Shown: positions 1-7,966 of the stretch, one piece after another
Position numbering within the stretch: the stretch's first letter is position 1
Layout: the number at the start of each line of letters is the position of its first letter
NCBI GenBank assembly: GCA_022794265.1
Contig: JAAWEK010000011.1
Span: 152,695 to 216,694 of the forward strand
Direction: 5' to 3'
Source of the DNA: Lachnospiraceae bacterium
Lineage (GTDB): Bacteria > Bacillota > Clostridia > Lachnospirales > Lachnospiraceae
Length of the DNA: 64,000 nucleotides
Position numbers and translations under genes: made by a program
Notes under the pieces: model-generated
The model's input: the letters and a program-made list of their open reading frames with translations, nothing else
Told to the model about the DNA's origin: nothing
Database searches by the model: none

Positions 1-245
1 TGGCAGAACTGAACGAAGAGAAAAACGGAAGAGACAAAGTACACATCGCAAGTAATGAGATGTGTACTTTTCTTGTTATAAACATTTCGTCACTGCAGCT
101 AATTCCTATGAATATCATTGCCTACCGAAGTCAGTACGGCAGTGTGAATCCTACGGCGGTGGTGGGACCGGGACTGGCAGCGACTCTTGTCAGCACCATA
201 GTGGGGATTGTATTTTGCAAAATGATGTGTAAGAAAAAAGGATAA
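1..245 (+). CDS. spmA: Spore maturation protein A, C-terminal end (partial)
   Basis: The reading frame is open from the first base and closes at 245, so only about the last 80 residues of a longer protein are in the window. The visible part has the NISSLQLIP and AVVGPGLAATLVST stretches and a hydrophobic C-terminal segment typical of SpmA, a nucleoside-recognition-domain (Gate family) membrane protein needed for spore core dehydration in Bacillus. Its usual partner spmB is present in this window, but about 7 kb downstream instead of adjacent. The identification rests on the C-terminus only; the first internal ATG at 60 is not the real start. Confidence 0.8.
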   Translation, partial: AELNEEKNGRDKVHIASNEMCTFLVINISSLQLIPMNIIAYRSQYGSVNPTAVVGPGLAATLVSTIVGIVFCKMMCKKKG

Positions 246-282
246 ATTCTGACAAAAACATTTATGGGGCGGGCAAATTTTC

Positions 283-311
283 TTGCATGGAAATACATAT
301 TTTGTTATAAT
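283..311 (+). promoter_or_regulatory. Sigma-A-type promoter of the dGTPase-like gene
   Basis: TTGCAT at 283-288 and TATAAT at 306-311 are 17 bp apart, upstream of the gene at 379. The gene and the nucleotidyltransferase behind it therefore probably have their own promoter separate from spmA. Confidence 0.6.
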
Positions 312-378
312 TTTTATACAGATACGTTTCCGGTATTTGGGATAAGGTATAAATATTGTTCATAAGAGGAGGGATTGA

Positions 379-1806
379 ATGGACAGGTTAGTTTGGGATA
401 AGTTATTGTGTACCCGGAGGCAGAGGTTGTCTTCGGCAGAGAAAAGGGACTCAAGTCCTAACACGGTGATTGCCAGAAATGAATTTGAGGCCGATTATGA
501 CAGAATCGTAGGTTCTTCATCGGTCAGGCGGTTACAGGATAAAGCGCAGGTTTTTCCGTTGCAGGAAAATGATTTTACCAGAACCCGGTTAACACATTCC
601 ATGGAAGTATCGGCTCTGGCCCGGTCTCTGGGCAAAGCGGTGGGAAGGCAGCTGGAGCAGAACGGTGAATTTAATCATAACCGGACGGAGGAACTGGCAG
701 CGTTATTGCAGACGGCAGGATTAATCCATGATTTGGGAAATCCGCCTTTCGGACATTATGGAGAGACCATAATCCGAAACTGGTTCCAGAATTGTTTTTC
801 GGATAATAAACTGTTAAAGAAAGAAGGAATATTATCCGAACAGGAAAAGAATGATTTTATTTATTTCGACGGAAATGTACAGAATTTGAGAATTGTAACA
901 AAACTTCAGACTTTGAATGATCCCTTTGGAGCGAATTTTACATATGCTACATTAGCAGCGATTATTAAATATCCGTGGAAATCCAATGCAGAAGAAGTAA
1001 AGAACGGTAAAAAGAAGTTTGGATATTTCCGGTCCGAAGAGTCTCTGGTCAGGGAAATACAGGAGGCGACCGGACTTGAAGACGGATACCGTCATCCGGC
1101 GGCTTATTTACTGGAAGCAGCGGACGATATTATCTATGTCTGCGATGATATAGAAGACGGTGTAAAAAAGGGATATATAGAGTGGGAGAAGGAATATAAA
1201 GAAATCAAAAAGAAATTTAAAGGCGAAGATTATAAGAAATTATTTAAAGTCATAGATGAAAAGAAAGCTGACTCTAATATGAGCGAAGCGGATATCCGGC
1301 TTGCAAAGGTAAGGAATTTCAGAAATCTGGTTCAGGGCCACTTATTCAGATGTGCAGTAAATGAGTTTATGGAACACTATGAAGAGATAATGGGCGGAAA
1401 CTATGATAAATCAGAACTATTAGCCTGTGAGAATGATTTTATTACCTATCTGAAAAAGGAAGTCACCGGAAAAAACTGCTTTGGCTGTCATGAGGTATTG
1501 TCTTTAGAACTGGTTGGCGACCAGGTGGTCAATAAGCTGCTGGATGTCTTTGTAAGAACCCTGATTGAGAGTGACGGGAAAGATTTAGAAAACGTAAGGA
1601 TTTATTCCGGTAAGATTTTCAGTCTGATTTCTTCCAATTTTAAATACGTTGCAATGTATGATTATAAGAAAAACCGTAAAAAGCCCCTTTCAAAACTCAC
1701 TTTATATGATAAACTGCATCTGGCGGTTGATTTTATATCAGGAATGACCGATTCTTATGCTGTAAATTTATATCAGGATTTGAACGGAATCCGCTTACCG
1801 CAGTAA
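379..1806 (+). CDS. dgt: Deoxyguanosinetriphosphate triphosphohydrolase-like HD protein
   Basis: The 475-residue protein belongs to the dGTPase family of HD-domain enzymes, which cleave dNTPs into deoxynucleoside and triphosphate and so alter the dNTP pool. The metal-binding set is visible: H73 in LTHSMEV, H117-D118 in LIHDLGNPPFGHYGE, and an aspartate at 249/250 in EAADDIIY. RTRLTHS near residue 68 and the PPFGHYGE motif are characteristic of Dgt rather than generic HD proteins. The start is supported by a GAGG just upstream. It is followed after 36 bases by a nucleotidyltransferase and probably shares its transcript. Family members are housekeeping enzymes in some bacteria and anti-phage enzymes in others; the sequence does not decide which. 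Confidence 0.88.
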   Translation: MDRLVWDKLLCTRRQRLSSAEKRDSSPNTVIARNEFEADYDRIVGSSSVRRLQDKAQVFPLQENDFTRTRLTHSMEVSALARSLGKAVGRQLEQNGEFNHNRTEELAALLQTAGLIHDLGNPPFGHYGETIIRNWFQNCFSDNKLLKKEGILSEQEKNDFIYFDGNVQNLRIVTKLQTLNDPFGANFTYATLAAIIKYPWKSNAEEVKNGKKKFGYFRSEESLVREIQEATGLEDGYRHPAAYLLEAADDIIYVCDDIEDGVKKGYIEWEKEYKEIKKKFKGEDYKKLFKVIDEKKADSNMSEADIRLAKVRNFRNLVQGHLFRCAVNEFMEHYEEIMGGNYDKSELLACENDFITYLKKEVTGKNCFGCHEVLSLELVGDQVVNKLLDVFVRTLIESDGKDLENVRIYSGKIFSLISSNFKYVAMYDYKKNRKKPLSKLTLYDKLHLAVDFISGMTDSYAVNLYQDLNGIRLPQ

Positions 1807-1842
1807 TTCTCCGTAGTTTGTTTTGGCAGAATGGAGTAAATT

Positions 1843-2529
1843 ATGAAATCTTTGGAAACTATCATATTTAATTATCTGGAAAACTATCCCCCTTCCCTGG
1901 AATTGTTCCGAAGGCTTAAACAGGCCGGAAATCTTTACCTGATTGGAGGCGTGTTAAGGGAATACAGAGACTGGGAAGCGATTCGGGATTTACGGGATAT
2001 CGATATAATAATTGATATCAGGGACCGGAACATCTGGGAAGAGATTCTGGAAACATACCGGCCGAAAAAGAACAGCTTTGGCGGTTATAAACTGGAATGT
2101 TCTGCGCTGATTGTGGATATCTGGTCCTTGGAGGAAACCTGGGCATACCGGGAAAAGCATATAGTATGTGAACCGGAAGAATATGTCAGGAATCTTCCCA
2201 GAACCGTATTTCTTAATTTAGATGCTATTATCTATGATTTTAATGAGAATGTCTGGTATGATGAAAAATATCAGGAGGCCATGGACAGCCATGTGATTGA
2301 TGTGGTACTGGAGAAAAATCCCCGGATATTGTTGAATATTGTCCGGGCGATGGTTTTGAAAAAACGATATGGGATGAGTTTTTCGGATAGATTGGGGAAG
2401 ATTATCCGGGAACAGATGAAGCTGGAGAGAGATTTTGTGGGGAAACTGCTGGAGATTCAGGAAAAGCGGTACAGGGGTTTGATTTTATCGGGGGAGGAGA
2501 TTGAGAAGGTACTGGAGGAATTGGGGTAA
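1843..2529 (+). CDS. Pol-beta superfamily nucleotidyltransferase (poly(A) polymerase head-like)
   Basis: The 228-residue protein has the start of a Pol-beta nucleotidyltransferase fold: YLIGGVLRE (GG at 35-36), then RDIDIIID with D52 and D54, and a third acidic residue D92 in LIVDIWSL. This spacing matches the head domain of poly(A) polymerase/CCA-adding enzymes, but the protein is far shorter than those enzymes (around 400 residues) and lacks an obvious RNA-binding tail. The substrate is unknown; such stand-alone proteins could modify RNA, protein or small molecules. It follows the dGTPase-like gene by 36 bases and a weak hairpin ends the pair. Function is inferred from fold motifs only. Confidence 0.6.
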   Translation: MKSLETIIFNYLENYPPSLELFRRLKQAGNLYLIGGVLREYRDWEAIRDLRDIDIIIDIRDRNIWEEILETYRPKKNSFGGYKLECSALIVDIWSLEETWAYREKHIVCEPEEYVRNLPRTVFLNLDAIIYDFNENVWYDEKYQEAMDSHVIDVVLEKNPRILLNIVRAMVLKKRYGMSFSDRLGKIIREQMKLERDFVGKLLEIQEKRYRGLILSGEEIEKVLEELG

Positions 2530-2571
2530 CAGTGTACTTTTTAAGAAAGCAGATATAGTAAAAAGAATTAA

Positions 2572-2595
2572 GGCGGTCATAAATTTTTGGCCGCT
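2572..2595 (+). terminator. Possible weak terminator after the nucleotidyltransferase
   Basis: GGCGGTC at 2572-2578 can pair with GGCCGC at 2589-2594 (one wobble) around an AT loop, followed by a T-rich but broken stretch. It separates the first gene pair from the AT-rich module. Confidence 0.35.
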
Positions 2596-2621
2596 ATAAT
2601 TGTATTTTAATTTAATAAAAG

Positions 2622-2650
2622 TTGACACGTGGTAACATATAAGTTACAAT
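2622..2650 (+). promoter_or_regulatory. Consensus promoter with embedded inverted-repeat operator
   Basis: TTGACA at 2622-2627 and TACAAT at 2645-2650 are exactly 17 bp apart. Between and overlapping them is the inverted repeat GTAAC (2632-2636), ATATAA, GTTAC (2643-2647). The next gene encodes an XRE-type DNA-binding protein, so negative autoregulation at this repeat is the obvious inference. The promoter also shows that the reading frame opening at 2629 cannot be the translation start. Confidence 0.7.
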
Positions 2651-2679
2651 ATTATAAAAAGACCAAGGAGGCGGATGTT

Positions 2680-2958
2680 GTGGATATACAGAAGAAGATT
2701 TATATTGCAGAAAAACAGGATTCAGTTAGAAAGAGTATTGTAAACCAATATATTGCATATAGAAAAATGAGAAATCTTACACAAGAAGATTTGGCTGGAA
2801 TTATGGGGGTAAAACGACCAAATATCAGCCGTTTTGAGACCGGACAATATAACCCTAGTCTGGATATGCTGGTGAAAATGGCAGAATGTATGGATTTGGA
2901 AATAGAGGTAACACTAATAAATAAACGGGAGGGGATAAGGAATAATGAAGAAGAGTAA
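2680..2958 (+). CDS. XRE-family helix-turn-helix regulator
   Basis: The 92-residue protein carries a Cro/C1-type helix-turn-helix at about residues 24-78 (YRKMRNLTQEDLAGIMGV, then RPNISRFETGQ). The longer frame from 2629 is rejected because it begins between the -35 and -10 boxes; a GTG at 2680 is preceded by AAGGAG at 2665-2670 with good spacing. The end overlaps the start of the helicase-like gene by 14 bases, so the two are translationally coupled. Small XRE proteins of this kind are often antitoxin-like or operon repressors. The gene is AT-rich compared with flanking chromosomal genes. Confidence 0.8.
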   Translation: MDIQKKIYIAEKQDSVRKSIVNQYIAYRKMRNLTQEDLAGIMGVKRPNISRFETGQYNPSLDMLVKMAECMDLEIEVTLINKREGIRNNEEE

Positions 2959-4960
2959 TAGTTTATTTTATTCAAATATAGAGAATAAAGAAGGAATTGA
3001 ACAATTAGTCGAAGAATTAGAAATTTATGCTGAAAATAGCATAAATCCTGTATATGTGATTGACCGGCCTTTAGAAGAAAAAGGTGGATATAACTATGAA
3101 AAAGCTGTTGTTATTTTGATTCCAAAACATAAAATTATGTTTATAAACTATGGAAAAAATGATGAGGAATTTGATAATTTTTGTGAAGACTTTATAGAAG
3201 ATTTAGGACAGCTTTCAAAAAAATATGATTATATGAAAATTTTAGGCAGACCGAGGCAGTGGAAACAGGAATTTATTGTATCATACAAGTACGAGGAAAT
3301 TAGAAATGTTGATGTGAAAGGATTTTTAGCTTTAAATAAATTAGATTCAAATGAAAAAATCAGAAAAGGTGAATTTTTAATTTCGTTGTTAACTGGAAGT
3401 ATTAATAATATAGACCGAACCGGAACGGATTATCCTGAAACTGTGTTGGAAAAGATTCGAAGAAAAATTATTTTGTTTGATGGAGACCAGACAAGATTTA
3501 TTTTTGATGAACCCCATAAGGATAAAATTATTATACAAGGATTGGCAGGAACAGGGAAAACAGAGTTATTATTACATAAAGTAAAAGAATTATATTTAGA
3601 TAAATCGGAATATAAAATCGCTTTTACCTGCCATAATAAAATTCTGGCTGAGAACCTGAAGGAAAGAATTCCAGAGTTTTTTAACTTTATGAAAGTAGAT
3701 GAACAAATTAAGTGGCAGGAAAAATTATGGGTTATGAGCAGTTGGGGGTCAAAAAGTGATCCTGATTCAGGGGTTTATAGCTATATTTGCCATTACTATA
3801 ATATTCCGTTCGAGAGGTTTTCATATAATGTAACATTTGACAGAATATGTAGAAATGCTTTGAATCAGTTAATTCAGATAAAGGAATTTGAACCATGTTT
3901 TGATTATATCTTAATTGATGAAAGTCAGGATTTCACCGATGGATTTTTTGAATTATGTAAAAAGGTAACAAAACATTGTTTATATATTGCAGGGGACATT
4001 TTTCAAAATGTGTTTGAAAATGAATCTGTAAGTGAAGTGAATCCCGATTTTTTATTAAATAAATGCTATAGAACGGATCCTAAAACACTAATGTGTGCGC
4101 ATGCAATAGGAATGGGATTGTTTGCGAAAAATCCGGATTTATATCTGAGGTGGCTGGATGATAAGGCGTGGGAAGCCTGCGGATATAATATTGAGAAAAA
4201 AGAGGAATATTATAATTTACGTCGGAAACCGTTAAGAAGATTTGAAGATTTAGGAAATACCGGTATAAAAAATATAGAAATAATACCTATTGAGAGAAAT
4301 AAATATGTTACTCGAATATTAGACATTATTTCAGAACTTAAAAATAATAATCCTACATTGCGTCCCGATGATATTGGAATAATGTTTTTAGAGAATATAA
4401 ATAGTAATTATCAAATTGCGCATAGTTTGGAAGTTCTTATAAAGGAACAATTCGGATGGGATGTGAATATTGGTTATGAATCAAAAGAGAAGAGAAAGGG
4501 TACTGTTTTTATCAGCAATAGGAATAATGTAAAAGGCTTAGAATTCCCGTTTATTATTTGTTTTATGCAGTTTGGTTTAGACCGTGATTTGCAAAATAGA
4601 AATTCTATTTATATGATGCTGACACGTTCGTTTATTACATCTTATTTTATTTTGCCCAATGTGGATTCTGAAGTTATAGACAATATAAAACAGGGTGTAG
4701 AATATGTCGATAAAAACGGATATTTGCATATTGCAGAACCAAATCAGCAACAAAGGCTACGGTTAAATAATGCGATTATTAACAGAACCAATATATATAA
4801 ATCTCAGCATGATATTGTGGAAGAAATCATGGATAAAATAGGTATAGAAAAAATGTATAGGGTAAAGTTGCATAATATAATAAAGAATGCATATAAAGAT
4901 GAACTTGATAGGGATAAACTATATGAAATCGTAAAGGTAAATTATAGTTTGATGAATTAG
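2945..4960 (+). CDS. Superfamily 1 (UvrD/Rep-like) helicase-like NTPase of unknown role
   Basis: The 671-residue protein has superfamily 1 helicase motifs in order: GLAGTGKTELL (Walker A) near residue 200, LIDESQDF (motif II) near 323, GDIFQNVF (motif III-like) near 347, NKCYRTD near 372, NVKGLEFPFIICF near 530 and MMLTRSF (motif VI-like) near 558. The first 180 residues are a separate domain I do not recognise, and the last 100 are helical and also unassigned. It is not UvrD, PcrA or RecD by length or N-terminus. The gene is strongly AT-rich (sampled lines 27-30% GC against 40-50% in chromosomal neighbours), sits between an XRE regulator and an unknown gene four bases apart or less, and looks horizontally acquired. 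A defence function is plausible but unproven. Confidence 0.75.
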   Translation: MKKSNSLFYSNIENKEGIEQLVEELEIYAENSINPVYVIDRPLEEKGGYNYEKAVVILIPKHKIMFINYGKNDEEFDNFCEDFIEDLGQLSKKYDYMKILGRPRQWKQEFIVSYKYEEIRNVDVKGFLALNKLDSNEKIRKGEFLISLLTGSINNIDRTGTDYPETVLEKIRRKIILFDGDQTRFIFDEPHKDKIIIQGLAGTGKTELLLHKVKELYLDKSEYKIAFTCHNKILAENLKERIPEFFNFMKVDEQIKWQEKLWVMSSWGSKSDPDSGVYSYICHYYNIPFERFSYNVTFDRICRNALNQLIQIKEFEPCFDYILIDESQDFTDGFFELCKKVTKHCLYIAGDIFQNVFENESVSEVNPDFLLNKCYRTDPKTLMCAHAIGMGLFAKNPDLYLRWLDDKAWEACGYNIEKKEEYYNLRRKPLRRFEDLGNTGIKNIEIIPIERNKYVTRILDIISELKNNNPTLRPDDIGIMFLENINSNYQIAHSLEVLIKEQFGWDVNIGYESKEKRKGTVFISNRNNVKGLEFPFIICFMQFGLDRDLQNRNSIYMMLTRSFITSYFILPNVDSEVIDNIKQGVEYVDKNGYLHIAEPNQQQRLRLNNAIINRTNIYKSQHDIVEEIMDKIGIEKMYRVKLHNIIKNAYKDELDRDKLYEIVKVNYSLMN

Positions 4961-4972
4961 AGGGTGTTAATT

Positions 4973-5614
4973 ATGAAAAACATTGAGGTGAAAATTGGAG
5001 ACTTTTTAGGTGAAAAGGTTCTGAGACCAATTAGAAGCAAAAGAGATATTATTCTGCTGTTGTTGGATACAATGAAATTAATTGTAAATCCGGAAGGCAG
5101 TTTTTCAGATGATTCCGGAAAAGTAATTATTTGTGTGGATAAAATGAGCAGAATTTTCTATGAAACGAAAGTAAAGTATTTCTCGTTCATTTTTCCTTTC
5201 TTGATAGAAAACATAAATCAGAATTATAAGATTTATGATAATCATACGGAATGTGAATTAAATGATAGGATGATATCGTTGCTTATAAGTATTTTTCAAC
5301 AGGAAAATCTTTGGGGAAGCTCTCTTGAAAAAGCGATGGATATTATTATTGATAGTGCAGAAGAATATGAGTATAGTGATATTGACACAATATGGAAACT
5401 GATAATTAAATTATGGCATATGGAGGATGGATATATTCGATATGATTATGACCCCGTGAATGAAGATGGAGATATTCACCCGTTATACCATTTTGATATA
5501 AATTATTCTTCTGCGGCTACATATAAAATTGGTCTGAATAATCCGATAAAAGTGAATGATTTTCAAAATATATTAAATATTAAAACGAAATGTTCATATT
5601 TAAGAATAGTTTGA
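4973..5614 (+). CDS. Unknown protein, third gene of the XRE-helicase module
   Basis: I do not recognise this 213-residue protein. It is soluble, acidic, with no signal peptide or membrane segment and no clear catalytic motif. ATG at 4973 is preferred over GTG at 4964 because AGAGGG at 4958-4963 is well spaced from the ATG. It starts 12 bases after the helicase-like gene, has the same low GC content, and is followed by a strong hairpin, so it is the last gene of this short operon. Its constant proximity would make it a partner, sensor or immunity-type subunit of the NTPase, but that is inference from position only. Confidence 0.6.
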   Translation: MKNIEVKIGDFLGEKVLRPIRSKRDIILLLLDTMKLIVNPEGSFSDDSGKVIICVDKMSRIFYETKVKYFSFIFPFLIENINQNYKIYDNHTECELNDRMISLLISIFQQENLWGSSLEKAMDIIIDSAEEYEYSDIDTIWKLIIKLWHMEDGYIRYDYDPVNEDGDIHPLYHFDINYSSAATYKIGLNNPIKVNDFQNILNIKTKCSYLRIV

Positions 5615-5636
5615 TATGGACGGACATAAAAAAGTT

Positions 5637-5677
5637 GCTGTAAAGTAGACAGATGGTCTGTTTTACAGCATCTTTTT
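5637..5677. terminator. Bidirectional terminator between convergent genes
   Basis: GCTGTAAA at 5637-5644 pairs with TTTACAGC at 5662-5669, with an inner stem ACAGA/TCTGT. T-rich sequence follows on the plus strand and an A run precedes it, so it can end both the AT-rich operon and the leftward membrane-protein gene. Confidence 0.7.
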
Positions 5678-6332
5678 ATTGTTTACTTCGTTTATTTATT
5701 AGCCTGATCACTCCCCAAAGCACAAATCCCAGTCCCACGAAAAACGCCACCAGTATTATCACCCATTGAATCACACCGCTCATCCCCAATTCATCTACAT
5801 CCAGAAAGAAGTAAGGATAAACAACGGTATCCGGGTCCGGTGTGATAATTGCGCCCCGGATTACAATATAAAACACATAAATAATCGGCGCCGCTGCCAT
5901 CACCAGATTATCCCACCAGCGAAGTCCGGAGTGGTCGTCAAACAACAGCCAGTCTAAAAAGAATACCAGCGGGCAGGCCAGATGAAAGGTAAGGTTATTT
6001 ATGCTGCTCCAGTAGTCCATTGTAGTTGGGTCGCCCAAAAGAATATTATATACTAAGAATGTAACAACAATCCAAATCGAAGCGTAATACTTAATCCGGG
6101 TATATTTTGTATTTAATCCGTACATATTACCAAGGGAGAGCTGTTTTACATTATCTTTTATAATAGGTATCATGACCAGAATACAGATAAAATTGCTGAG
6201 ATTTGTATAATACACATACCAGTTTTGGTTAAAGTCGGCATTAAACAGCCCGAAAGAGGCTAACAGTCCGAAAAAAGCCAGGGTAAGATAAACGGAACGG
6301 AATATCAGTTGTGTAATTCTGTTTTTAATCAT
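5676..6332 (-). CDS. Pr6Pr family integral membrane protein
   Basis: A hydrophobic protein of about 218 residues with six predicted membrane segments. The YVYYTNLSNFICIL motif near the second segment and the WSSINNLTFHLACPLVFFLDWLLFD stretch, followed by PIIYVFYIVIRG, fit the Pr6Pr family of membrane proteins of unknown function (also related to FAR-17a/AIG1-like proteins). The start at 6332 is chosen over 6380 because AGGAG lies 6 bases upstream of this ATG. It is transcribed away from the SDR gene, with an extended -10 (TGGTATAAT on the minus strand) in the divergent region. No partner genes indicate a function. Confidence 0.7.
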   Translation of the reverse strand: MIKNRITQLIFRSVYLTLAFFGLLASFGLFNADFNQNWYVYYTNLSNFICILVMIPIIKDNVKQLSLGNMYGLNTKYTRIKYYASIWIVVTFLVYNILLGDPTTMDYWSSINNLTFHLACPLVFFLDWLLFDDHSGLRWWDNLVMAAAPIIYVFYIVIRGAIITPDPDTVVYPYFFLDVDELGMSGVIQWVIILVAFFVGLGFVLWGVIRLINKRSKQ

Positions 6333-6462
6333 AGGATTCTCCTGTTTATATAAACTCATAGTCGGTGATTGCGTAACCATAAGTTGCGCAGTCTTCGGTA
6401 AATCTTATATTTTAAAAGACAGATTTATTATACCATACTGTGTCAATATATAGATTGTTTAT

Positions 6463-6491
6463 TTGTTCTTTATGGTAAATCGTGGTATAAT
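6463..6491 (+). promoter_or_regulatory. Promoter of the short-chain dehydrogenase
   Basis: TTGTTC at 6463-6468 and TATAAT at 6486-6491 are 17 bp apart, and the -10 carries a TGG extension. It lies in the divergent intergenic region 6333-6538. Confidence 0.55.
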
Positions 6492-6538
6492 AAAACATAT
6501 ATTAAAACGTGAAAAATTTTAAAACGGAGGTACAACAT

Positions 6539-7282
6539 ATGCTGAAAGGAAAAGTAGCGATTGTAACGGGAGGCACCAGAGGAATCGGTCTGGCGGTGGT
6601 TAAAAAGTTTTTAGACAATGGAGCAATTGTTGTATTATGCGGTTCCCGGGAGGAAACGGTGAATAAGGCGCTGGCAGAAATCAAAAGGGAGCGGCCGGAG
6701 GCACAGGCAGAGGGAGCGTGGCCGGACCTGGCAAGTCTTGAGCAGGTTCAGAAAATGGCGGCAGATGTCTATGAGAAATACGGAAAGATAGATATTCTGG
6801 TAAACAATGCAGGCATATCGGCCAGAGACAGCATTTATCAGTATACGGAAGAAGAGTTTGATAAAATAATGAATCTGAACATAAAAGCCGTATTTAACTG
6901 TACAAGGGCCGTGGTGGGCTATATGAAGGAACAGAAGAGCGGAGCGGTTATCAATACCAGCTCTGTTGTAAGTATCTACGGACAGGCGGCAGGATGTGGA
7001 TATCCGGCATCAAAGTTTGCGGTAAACGGACTGACCAAATCCCTGGCAAGAGAACTGGGGGCAGATAATATCCGGGTCAATGCGGTTGCGCCGGGAGTCA
7101 CCAGAACGGATATGGTGGCGGCGCTGCCGAAAGAAATGGCAGAAAGAGTGGCGGCAGGAATCCCGTTAGGAAGAGTGGGTGAACCGGAAGAGGTTGCAGA
7201 TGCCTTTCTGTTCCTGGCCAGCAACATGGCAAGTTATATTTCCGGTGAGATATTATCCGTAGACGGTGCAGTTGTAATCTGA
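6539..7282 (+). CDS. Short-chain dehydrogenase/reductase (FabG/BaiA-like)
   Basis: The 247-residue protein is a classical SDR: cofactor motif TGGTRGIG at 10-17, NNAG at 89-92, and the catalytic set S142, Y155 and K159 in the SSVVSIYGQAAGCGYPASK region. The acceptor is not visible; overall it resembles FabG-type 3-oxoacyl reductases and the bile-acid hydroxysteroid dehydrogenase BaiA, notably around DLASLEQV after GAWP. The start at 6539 is preferred to 6509 because GGAGG sits 9 bases upstream. It stands alone between a divergent promoter and a terminator. No fatty acid or bile acid genes are adjacent, so the substrate is left open. Confidence 0.8.
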   Translation: MLKGKVAIVTGGTRGIGLAVVKKFLDNGAIVVLCGSREETVNKALAEIKRERPEAQAEGAWPDLASLEQVQKMAADVYEKYGKIDILVNNAGISARDSIYQYTEEEFDKIMNLNIKAVFNCTRAVVGYMKEQKSGAVINTSSVVSIYGQAAGCGYPASKFAVNGLTKSLARELGADNIRVNAVAPGVTRTDMVAALPKEMAERVAAGIPLGRVGEPEEVADAFLFLASNMASYISGEILSVDGAVVI

Positions 7283-7309
7283 TACAGCTATCTTATAATA
7301 GGTGAATGT

Positions 7310-7348
7310 GAAACTTATGACCTGTAACTATGAGTTTCACAATTATCT
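7310..7348 (+). repeat. Dispersed 39-bp intergenic repeat, copy 1
   Basis: This stretch matches 43196-43234 at 32 of 39 positions, sharing TGACCTGT, ACTATG and CAATTA blocks. Here it also forms an inverted repeat (TGTGAAACT ... AGTTTCACA). It lies 28 bases after the SDR stop codon. Confidence 0.6.
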
Positions 7349-7366
7349 GAATATTCATATAATATT

Positions 7367-7410
7367 AAGAGGTATCTTTGCATAAATATAAGCAAGGATA
7401 CCTCTTTTTT
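7367..7410 (+). terminator. Intrinsic terminator upstream of spmB
   Basis: AAGAGGTATC at 7367-7376 pairs with GATACCTCTT at about 7397-7406, extended by TTGC/GCAA, and is followed by a T run. It ends the SDR transcript and overlaps the apparent upstream extension of the spmB frame. Confidence 0.8.
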
Positions 7411-7422
7411 GGATATGATAAA

Positions 7423-7953
7423 ATGCAGATAATCATGTATATTTCGGAATTTATGATTCCACTGGTAATATTTTATATTGTAGGATACGGAGTCCTGCAG
7501 AAAAAAAATGTCTATAATGATTTTATTAACGGAGCAAAAGACGGTTTAAAAACCGTAGTTGACGTTATGCCTACGCTGGTAGGACTGATGATGGGAGTGG
7601 GAATTTTAAGTTCCTCTGGTCTGCTGGGATTTATAACCGATAATATAGCCCGGTTTACGGCAGGATTCGGGCTTCCGGCGGCAGTGGTGCCAGCAATGAT
7701 AGTCCGGATATTTTCCTCTTCGGCAGCCACCGGACTGGTACTGGATGTGTTTAAACAATTTGGAGTGGATTCCTATGAAGGAATGTTGTCTTCCATATTG
7801 ATGAGCTGTACCGAAACCGTATTTTATACCATGTCAGTATATTTTCTGACGGCAAAAGTAACAAAAACACGATGGACGCTGGCCGGTGCTCTGATCAGTA
7901 CAGGGGCAGGGGTAGTGATATCCATCGTGCTGGCTGGAATGTATATGCAATAA
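7423..7953 (+). CDS. spmB: Spore maturation protein B
   Basis: The protein of about 176 residues is a Gate-domain membrane protein matching SpmB: IPLVIFYIVGYGVLQKKNVYNDFINGAKDG at the N-terminus, then SSSAATGLVLDVF and CTETVFYTMSVYF. SpmB works with SpmA in spore core dehydration. The longer frame from 7378 is rejected because its first codons lie in a terminator hairpin; ATG at 7423 (or 7435) fits family N-termini. No good ribosome binding site or promoter is visible directly upstream, which is odd for a gene normally translated with spmA. The separation from spmA suggests an insertion between them. Confidence 0.85.
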   Translation: MQIIMYISEFMIPLVIFYIVGYGVLQKKNVYNDFINGAKDGLKTVVDVMPTLVGLMMGVGILSSSGLLGFITDNIARFTAGFGLPAAVVPAMIVRIFSSSAATGLVLDVFKQFGVDSYEGMLSSILMSCTETVFYTMSVYFLTAKVTKTRWTLAGALISTGAGVVISIVLAGMYMQ

Positions 7954-7966
7954 AATACAGTTTTAA

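Noticed and set aside
2629-2679. Longer XRE protein starting at 2629
   Set aside because: The start lies between -35 and -10 of the gene's own promoter; GTG at 2680 has a proper ribosome binding site.
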